Under the pieces are notes generated by a model. The model did no database searches. It was not told the origin of the DNA and worked only from the letters and a program-made list of their open reading frames with translations. Position numbers and translations under genes: made by a program. From assembly GCA_022567365.1 (NCBI GenBank), contig JADFHG010000268.1:1-5721 (forward strand): DNA of 5,721 nt. The letters are read 5' to 3'. The first letter of the stretch is position 1, and every line of letters begins with the position of its first letter. This document shows, piece after piece, positions 1 through 4,476 of the stretch. Source of the stretch: Planctomycetota bacterium. Lineage in GTDB: Bacteria; Planctomycetota; Phycisphaerae; UBA1845.

Positions 1-452
1 TGATGGTGGAGGCGGACGTGACGACCGGGGACTATCTCGACGGCTTCCTGCACGGAACCCGCGCGGCACTTTACCAGCAGGGTCGCGAGTCGATGACCAT
101 CACGATCAGTGAATTGAACGCACGGACGCTCGGTGCGCTGATCGCCCTATTCGAACGGGCCGTCGGGCTATACGCGGAGCTGATCAATGTAAACGCATAT
201 CATCAGCCGGGCGTGGAAGCAGGCAAGACGGCCGCCGGCGATATTCTCGATCTGCAACGCAGCGCGCTCGCGCATCTGCGCGAGAACCGTGGAAGCGAAC
301 TCACCGCCGACGAGATCGCCGCCGCCCTCGGGGCGCCCGATGCGGCGGAGCGAATCCACCATCTCCTCGAACACGCATCGGCGAACGAAGATCACGGTAT
401 TCGCCGAACCGCCGGCGACGCGCCGTATCGCGCTCGGTACGCTGCATCATAG
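1..452 (+). CDS. pgi: Glucose-6-phosphate isomerase, C-terminal part (5' truncated by window edge)
   Basis: This is the C-terminal end of glucose-6-phosphate isomerase, the cytosolic glycolytic enzyme that interconverts glucose 6-phosphate and fructose 6-phosphate. The reading frame is open from the window edge (codons in phase with base 3) to TAG at 450-452, so the true start lies outside; the ATG at base 3 is probably internal. About 149 residues are visible. Visible residues 58-75, [18 protein letters not shown], fit the second family signature, and K75 is the Lys near the active site in this family. Before it comes the family-typical stretch [12 protein letters not shown] and the helix [15 protein letters not shown]. 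After it, about 70 residues (AAGDILDLQ... to YAAS) form the helical tail seen in cyanobacterial, chlamydial and planctomycete enzymes, which many Pgi proteins lack. The gene is convergent with phhB, 113 bases away. Nothing looks broken in the visible part. Confidence 0.95.
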   Translation, partial: MVEADVTTGDYLDGFLHGTRAALYQQGRESMTITISELNARTLGALIALFERAVGLYAELINVNAYHQPGVEAGKTAAGDILDLQRSALAHLRENRGSELTADEIAAALGAPDAAERIHHLLEHASANEDHGIRRTAGDAPYRARYAAS

Positions 453-467
453 GAATCCGGCGGATTC
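453..467. repeat. Short perfect inverted repeat directly after the pgi stop codon
   Basis: GAATCC-GGC-GGATTC forms a 6-bp stem with a 3-base loop and begins at the base after the pgi stop. It could fold in the pgi mRNA and act as a weak 3' end structure between two convergent genes. There is no T-run on either side, so it is not a standard intrinsic terminator. The rest of 468-565 holds only a second weak pair, TGGTACG at 473-479 with CGTACCA at 530-536, about 50 bases apart. Confidence 0.35.
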
Positions 468-565
468 GTCCATGGTACGACGCGTGGATACACACGGGAT
501 CCTTGCGGCGGTCCTGAGAAACCCGGTTCCGTACCACGACCATTCCGCGGCACGACGCAGGTCGG

Positions 566-907
566 TCAACCGCCGGTGGAAGCCACAACGCCGTCGGTCT
601 TTGCCGCGAAGACGAAATCGCTTTCCGTCAGCCCGCCGATCTTGTGCGTCCATATTTCGACGTTGACCACGCCCCATGCGAGGTGGATATCCGGATGGTG
701 GCCTTGCTCCTCGGCCATCGCACCGATGCGATTGACCGCCGCGAGGGCCTTGGCGAAATCCGGGAACCGAAACGTCTTGGTCAGGTGAAAACCCTGTTCG
801 ATCGACCAACCGTCCAGTTCCTCGAGAAGCTCACTGACCCGGTCGTCGCCGAGCGGCGGGACATCACCGCGGCAGGGTACACATTGTTGGTCTGCAAGTG
901 CGCACAT
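566..907 (-). CDS. phhB: Pterin-4a-carbinolamine dehydratase (PCD/DCoH family)
   Basis: This 113-residue protein dehydrates 4a-hydroxytetrahydrobiopterin to quinonoid dihydropterin, recycling the pterin cofactor of aromatic amino acid hydroxylases in the cytosol. In bacteria without such a hydroxylase it may have another pterin-related role. The family signature is complete: EEQGHHP (H70, H71), then NVEIWTH (H88), then D97 in LTESDFVF. The spacings H71 to H88 (17) and H88 to D97 (9) match the catalytic His, His, His, Asp set of the mammalian enzyme. The N-terminus carries the CVPCRGDVPPL stretch (C9, C12) common in bacterial members. The length is normal. The start is ATG at 907-905, with GGGAG nine bases upstream on the minus strand (921-917) and AAGGA two bases upstream. 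The gene is convergent with pgi. Two hairpins and a transposase scrap lie upstream. No hydroxylase gene is in the window, so the substrate context cannot be judged. Confidence 0.95.
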   Translation of the reverse strand: MCALADQQCVPCRGDVPPLGDDRVSELLEELDGWSIEQGFHLTKTFRFPDFAKALAAVNRIGAMAEEQGHHPDIHLAWGVVNVEIWTHKIGGLTESDFVFAAKTDGVVASTGG

Positions 908-913
908 GGTCCT

Positions 914-927
914 TCACTCCCGAGTGA
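914..927. repeat. Inverted repeat covering the phhB ribosome binding site
   Basis: TCACTC-CC-GAGTGA is a perfect 6-bp arm pair around a 2-base centre. In the phhB mRNA (minus strand) it would be a small hairpin whose loop and 3' arm contain the GGGAG Shine-Dalgarno sequence (921-917) and reach within 6 bases of the start codon. If folded, it would mask the ribosome site. It may equally be a protein-binding palindrome or chance. A real RNA hairpin would use a 4-base loop and a 5-bp stem. Confidence 0.4.
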
Positions 928-935
928 GTCATCGA

Positions 936-954
936 CCACCCGCGGAGCGGGTGG
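936..954. repeat. Perfect 8-bp GC-rich hairpin, possible right-end hairpin of an IS200/IS605-type element
   Basis: CCACCCGC-GGA-GCGGGTGG is a perfect 8-bp stem with a 3-base loop, almost all G/C. It lies about 40 bases beyond the last recognisable codon of the Y1 transposase scrap on the minus strand. IS200/IS605 elements carry short imperfect palindromes near each end that TnpA binds as folded single strands, so this is a plausible surviving right-end hairpin. It also resembles scattered REP-type palindromes. It lies 28 bases before the phhB start, so it could also fold in the phhB leader RNA. No second copy was seen in this window. Confidence 0.5.
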
Positions 955-992
955 CACCAGCAAGGCTCCGTTGGGGCCATTGTCAACGTTTG

Positions 993-1139
993 CTCGAAAT
1001 CCAAATTGCCTTGGCCACCTCCAAGCTGATCTTGTTCGCGAATGTACCGCCGCACGTTGGCTTCGTCCATACCGACCGTTCCGACGCGATGGCCGGTAGG
1101 GTTTCTGTGAAACCGGACCGACACCGGGACCGATTCTCG
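993..1139 (-). pseudogene. C-terminal remnant of an IS200/IS605-family Y1 (HUH) transposase, TnpA
   Basis: The minus-strand frame from about 1139 down to 993 reads ...HRVGTVGMDEANVRRYIREQ, then DQLGGGQGNLDFE. This resembles the end of IS200-type TnpA, where a TVG-x(2-4)-E stretch leads into the last helix carrying the nucleophilic Tyr and, four residues later, a metal-binding Gln. Here Tyr is encoded at 1046-1044 and Gln at 1034-1032, the expected YxxxQ spacing. The frame hits a stop at 1142-1140, and no HUH motif or N-terminal part appears in any frame further upstream, so about the first two thirds of the protein is missing. The frame stays open past the expected C-terminus to 864, overlapping phhB in another frame, so its natural stop is also unclear. 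Residues before TVG (RFHRNPTGH) match less well, suggesting decay or a deletion joint near 1095-1125. The assignment rests on a short motif. Confidence 0.5.
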
Positions 1140-1395
1140 TCATGGGCGCGCCAATTCGGGACATGAACCGCTCACTATCGGACGAGGCACCAATTACGAA
1201 ATGCTCATCGCTCGCTGGTTACACGACGATGATTCAGGGAGTGTGATCGGGCAGCCCAACGGGAAGGACTTGGCGCCAAATGCGCGCGCAGCACGAGGGT
1301 TGGCGTTCGAGATCGCCGCGCGGACCCATGGTGGGCACGAGGATGCTGCACATGAGGCGAACCGCGCCCTGATCCGATCGTGCTAGCGTTCGTAA

Positions 1396-1428
1396 GCCGA
1401 CGGTACGGAGGGCTCTCGTACCGCTGGC
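1396..1428. repeat. Stem-loop in the leader region of the signalling gene
   Basis: CGGTACG (1401-1407) pairs perfectly with CGTACCG (1417-1423) around a 9-base loop. GCCG (1396-1399) can extend the helix with TGGC (1425-1428) after one A/C mismatch, using one G-T wobble. No T-run follows on either strand, so it is not a classical terminator. Its role is unknown; it could be part of a leader RNA or the end of an upstream transcript. Confidence 0.4.
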
Positions 1429-1437
1429 GCTCGAGGC

Positions 1438-1466
1438 TCAGGCGCGGAACGCTGCACGGCGCCTGA
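1438..1466. repeat. Second stem-loop, 8-bp perfect stem
   Basis: TCAGGCGC (1438-1445) pairs with GCGCCTGA (1459-1466) around a 13-base loop. It begins 9 bases after the preceding hairpin, so the two form a tandem pair about 145 bases upstream of the TTG start. No T-run follows. Function is unknown. Confidence 0.4.
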
Positions 1467-1611
1467 AGCGACGCTGGGGGCGGCGCCACGGAGTTGCGCG
1501 GATGAGCCGCCGCAAGTGCGCCGCGTCAACCGTGCGCAGGGGTGTTGATTTCAATCGGTGGGTCGGGCACGATCGCTCGTTTGGCGGGAGTCGGTGCCGG
1601 GGTAGTATTCG

Positions 1612-4266
1612 TTGACCAAACAGCCGAAGCCCAAAGTACTGATCGTCGACGACGATCCTTCCGCCTTGCTCCTGCTCGAGCGGTACTTGACCGACGCCGG
1701 GTATGAAGTCGCCCTGGCGGAAAACGGTGAGCGGGCACTCCATCACGTACTCCACGAATCACCTTCCTTTGTGATTACCGACTGGCTCATGCCCGGAATG
1801 AACGGGCTGGATCTGTGCCGCGCGATTCGGGGTCATGAGGCCGTCGGGTTCGTATACGTGATCATCATCACAGGTAACGACAGTGAGGACGCCCTTGTCG
1901 CCGCGTTCACGTCGGGCGCCGACGACTATCTCACCAAACCGTGCAACAAACGCGAGCTACTGGCGCGACTCCGCGCCGGGGAACGCATCGTATCGCTTGA
2001 ACGTCATCTCGCGAAGCGAACCCGCGATGTGTTCCGATACAGCGCGGACATGGAGATTGCGAACCAAAAGCTCGAGTCCGCGGTCCGCAAGCTCGAGTAC
2101 ATGGCGACGACCGACGAGTTGACGGGCTTGATCAATCGCCGAGCGGCCATGGCGAGACTTGATCAGCACTGGGCCCGCTCCACACGAACCGGCGAGTCGC
2201 TGGCTTGCATCATCATCGACATCGATCACTTCAAGAAAGTCAACGATTCATACGGGCATAGTGTCGGCGATCGGGCACTGAAAGGCGTCGCGAGTGTCCT
2301 TCGATCGAACGCGCGGACGGAAGACTCGGTCTGCCGCATCGGCGGCGAGGAGTTTCTCGTCTTGTGCCCGGGGACGTACGCGGAAGACGCGGCGGCTGCC
2401 GCCGAACGTCTTCGAGCGGCGGTTCAATCCAACGTCATCTACGTCCAGTCGGGTGAGCTGCGCGTGACCGTAAGTATGGGCGTCGCCGAACGCGCTCTCG
2501 ACATGGCAAACGCCGAAGAGATGCTCGCGGTTGCGGACTCGGCTTTATACACCGCCAAGCGGGAAGGGCGAAACCGCGTATGCGTTGCCGGTCGCAAGTC
2601 GGCGGGTCCGCCCGAAGAAGACGAATCCGGCGCCGAGCGCGACTCTTATCCGCAAGCGGACCCCGAGCGGACGAACGCGCCGACGGTCCTCTTGATCGAA
2701 AACGATGACCATAACCGAAAGATCGGACGAGACACACTTCTGACGGCGGGCTATCGTGTCCATGACGAACCGGACGCGCCCGACCTGATCGACCGCATCC
2801 GATTCAACCCGCCGGACGTTATCATCGTTGGTGCGACGAGCCCGAATGAAAACGATACTTCGCTCGTACACCGAATCAAGACCGATTCGTTTCTGCAGGA
2901 AATACCGGTGATCCTGGCGAAGGAAGACCCGGGAGACGTCGAGGCCAACGGACCCCAGCCCGACGACTATGTCTCCAACCCTATCTGCCCGGCGGAGCTC
3001 ACCGCGCGGGTAAAGAGCATGGCGCGCCTCACGCGGCAACGCAACGAGCTTCGCGCCGCCAACGAAGTAAGAGGTGAACAGGCGAGAACCTGGGGCCTGT
3101 TGCTCGAATTCGCGCAGAGCATCGGCGGCACCGACGACAGGGACACCGTCCTCGACCAAATCCTGGACACCGCGGTCCAGCTCACGTGCTGCCAACGTGC
3201 CGCGCTCTTTCTGCCCAATTTCGAGAAAAAGTGCCTTTCACTCGCGCGTTCGGTCGGCCTCGCGGAAGACACCCACATTCGAGTCCCATTCGGCGAAGGG
3301 ATGGTCGGTGGTGTTTTCGCTTCCGCGGAGGCCCTCATCATGGTCAACGATAACCAGATCCCGACCGATGCAAACGCCGGCGAACGGGACTTTTTCTCAT
3401 CACCGCCGGCCGTCCTCATGCCGCTCACGCACGCACAGTCGGTCTTGGGCGTACTCGCGGTCTCGGATCGCGAACCGCACGTGCCGTTCGCACCGTACGA
3501 TCTGGGCTTCCTCGAGATGCTCGTGCACGCCTCGGCCGGTGCGCTACACAACCTGTCCATCCGCAACGCTCGCGACGACGCCCGGCATTCGATCGTCGTC
3601 GCCCTGGCCAAGCTGGCCGAACACCGGGACAACGATACCGGCAAGCATCTCGATCGCGTCGCGAGATTTTGCGCCATACTCGCGTCCGATCTCCGTGAAC
3701 GCCCGGAATACGCATCCGTGATCGACGACCGATTCCTCGATGACCTCGAGCACGCCGTGCCACTGCACGACATCGGCAAGGTGGCCGTTCCAGACCGTAT
3801 CCTGCTCAAACCGGGCAAGCTGACACCGGAAGAGATGGAGATCATGAGAACCCACGTCGACATCGGCGCGGAGACCATACGCTCCGTGCTCGACCGGACG
3901 CCCGACGCGGAGTTTCTGGTCATGGCGGAGCAGATTGCGTACGGGCACCACGAGTGGTTCGACGGGAACGGCTATCCGAGGGGAATCAACGGAACAGGGA
4001 TTCCACTTCCAGCCCGAATCGTCGCGCTCGCCGACGTGTACGACGCGTTGACCACCAAACGTGTATACAAGGATGCCTTTTCGCATGAAAGGGCGGTCGC
4101 GATCATCGTAGAGTCGTCCGGTTCTCAGTTTGATCCGGTCGTTGTCGATGCCTTCATGCGGCGTCACGAGGATTTCGCCGCGCTCGCGGAGAAGCTCGCC
4201 GATCAATTGCCCACCACCGAAGACACGGTCCGCGTCACCCAAACCGAAACAACGGGAGTCGCGTAG
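1612..4266 (+). CDS. Hybrid c-di-GMP signalling protein: REC, GGDEF, degenerate REC, GAF, HD-GYP
   Basis: This 884-residue cytoplasmic protein has no membrane segment and looks able both to make c-di-GMP from two GTP (GGDEF) and to hydrolyse it (HD-GYP). REC1 (about 8-125) keeps the acidic pocket D13-D15, acceptor D57 in TDWLMPGMNG, T87 and K109. A helical, probably coiled-coil linker (126-165) leads to GGDEF (about 163-328), with D203 in IIDIDHFKKVND, active motif GGEEF (244-248) and inhibitory-site RxxD (R235-D238) five residues before it. After a charged linker (330-355), REC2 (358-475) has lost its key residues: G407 for the acceptor Asp, N456 for Lys and A436 for Thr. GAF spans about 495-648. 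HD-GYP (about 655-865) keeps H679, H719-D720, H748, H779-H780, the GYP signature (787-789) and D808. The start is TTG at 1612, because an in-frame TAG lies at 1603-1605 and REC1 begins within 8 residues; the upstream GGGG (1599-1602) is a poor ribosome site. Phosphorylation of D57 by an unlinked kinase probably sets the output. No kinase or partner gene is adjacent. Confidence 0.95.
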   Translation: MTKQPKPKVLIVDDDPSALLLLERYLTDAGYEVALAENGERALHHVLHESPSFVITDWLMPGMNGLDLCRAIRGHEAVGFVYVIIITGNDSEDALVAAFTSGADDYLTKPCNKRELLARLRAGERIVSLERHLAKRTRDVFRYSADMEIANQKLESAVRKLEYMATTDELTGLINRRAAMARLDQHWARSTRTGESLACIIIDIDHFKKVNDSYGHSVGDRALKGVASVLRSNARTEDSVCRIGGEEFLVLCPGTYAEDAAAAAERLRAAVQSNVIYVQSGELRVTVSMGVAERALDMANAEEMLAVADSALYTAKREGRNRVCVAGRKSAGPPEEDESGAERDSYPQADPERTNAPTVLLIENDDHNRKIGRDTLLTAGYRVHDEPDAPDLIDRIRFNPPDVIIVGATSPNENDTSLVHRIKTDSFLQEIPVILAKEDPGDVEANGPQPDDYVSNPICPAELTARVKSMARLTRQRNELRAANEVRGEQARTWGLLLEFAQSIGGTDDRDTVLDQILDTAVQLTCCQRAALFLPNFEKKCLSLARSVGLAEDTHIRVPFGEGMVGGVFASAEALIMVNDNQIPTDANAGERDFFSSPPAVLMPLTHAQSVLGVLAVSDREPHVPFAPYDLGFLEMLVHASAGALHNLSIRNARDDARHSIVVALAKLAEHRDNDTGKHLDRVARFCAILASDLRERPEYASVIDDRFLDDLEHAVPLHDIGKVAVPDRILLKPGKLTPEEMEIMRTHVDIGAETIRSVLDRTPDAEFLVMAEQIAYGHHEWFDGNGYPRGINGTGIPLPARIVALADVYDALTTKRVYKDAFSHERAVAIIVESSGSQFDPVVVDAFMRRHEDFAALAEKLADQLPTTEDTVRVTQTETTGVA

Positions 4267-4275
4267 CGGAAACTA

Positions 4276-4325
4276 CGGGCGTGCCCGGCAAACCGAGCGT
4301 CATGCTCCGCATTGATCGGCTGCCG
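4276..4325 (+). repeat. Cluster of small hairpins after the signalling gene
   Basis: Three short inverted repeats follow the stop codon: CGGGC-GT-GCCCG (4276-4287), GAGC-GTCAT-GCTC (4295-4307) and CGGC-T-GCCG (4317-4325). GCGGA at 4266-4270 could also pair with TCCGC at 4306-4310 to enclose the first two, though the latter overlaps the second hairpin by two bases. Together they may mark the 3' end of the transcript. None has a following T-run, so an intrinsic terminator cannot be claimed. Confidence 0.3.
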
Positions 4326-4360
4326 GCCCTCTTAGATGGCGTCACCGCGCGGGGCGCCGG

Positions 4361-4389
4361 TTGCCCTGACACACGTTCTTGCCTATGAT
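4361..4389 (+). promoter_or_regulatory. Predicted sigma-70-type promoter for the FG-GAP repeat protein
   Basis: TTGCCC (4361-4366, four of six matches to TTGACA) and TATGAT (4384-4389, five of six matches to TATAAT) are separated by 17 bases, the optimal spacing. The start of transcription would fall near 4396, giving a leader of about 80 bases before ATG at 4477. It supports transcription separate from the signalling gene. Planctomycete promoter consensus is not well fixed, so this remains a prediction. Confidence 0.5.
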
Positions 4390-4403
4390 GTTCCGGATAG
4401 GCA
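4380..4403. promoter_or_regulatory. Inverted repeat overlapping the predicted -10 box and start site (possible operator)
   Basis: TGCCTAT (4380-4386) is matched by ATAGGCA (4397-4403) as a perfect 7-bp inverted repeat with a 10-base spacer. The left arm includes the first half of the -10 box and the right arm falls at the predicted transcription start. This position and geometry would suit a dimeric repressor, but no regulator gene is adjacent, and the match could be a small hairpin or chance. Confidence 0.35.
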
Positions 4404-4476
4404 CGACATTCTATTTCGCAAGTGGCGCTCGCTCCCCCAGGTTCTTTTCGCCAACGGCGAGATTCGAGGATGAAGT

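Larger units (their letters stand above)
1143..1611. other. Stretch without a supportable gene; contains two hairpins
   Basis: About 470 bases separate the transposase scrap from the TTG start of the signalling gene. The only sizeable plus-strand open frame (1201-1386, 61 codons) has no ribosome site and no recognisable family. The minus-strand frame at 1205-1489 is Arg/Ser/Pro-rich, as GC-rich shadow frames are. The notable structures are two neighbouring hairpins at 1396-1428 and 1438-1466. No strong promoter is obvious. The nearest candidate is TTGGCG, 16 bases, TAGTAT (1581-1608), which ends only three bases before the TTG start. Confidence 0.55.

Noticed and set aside
453..565. Intrinsic terminator between pgi and phhB
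   Set aside because: The stems are short or widely spaced and no T-run follows on either strand, so only a weak inverted repeat is reported.
1201..1386. 61-codon plus-strand open frame upstream of the signalling gene
   Set aside because: It has no ribosome binding site before the ATG and no recognisable family. Open frames of this size are expected by chance in GC-rich DNA.
2967..3923. 318-codon minus-strand open frame opposite the GAF/HD-GYP coding region
   Set aside because: It is antisense to a clearly conserved protein, its translation is Ser/Arg-rich and low-information, and it is a shadow of GC-biased codons. The antisense frames at 2545-3195 and 3544-4242 are rejected for the same reason.
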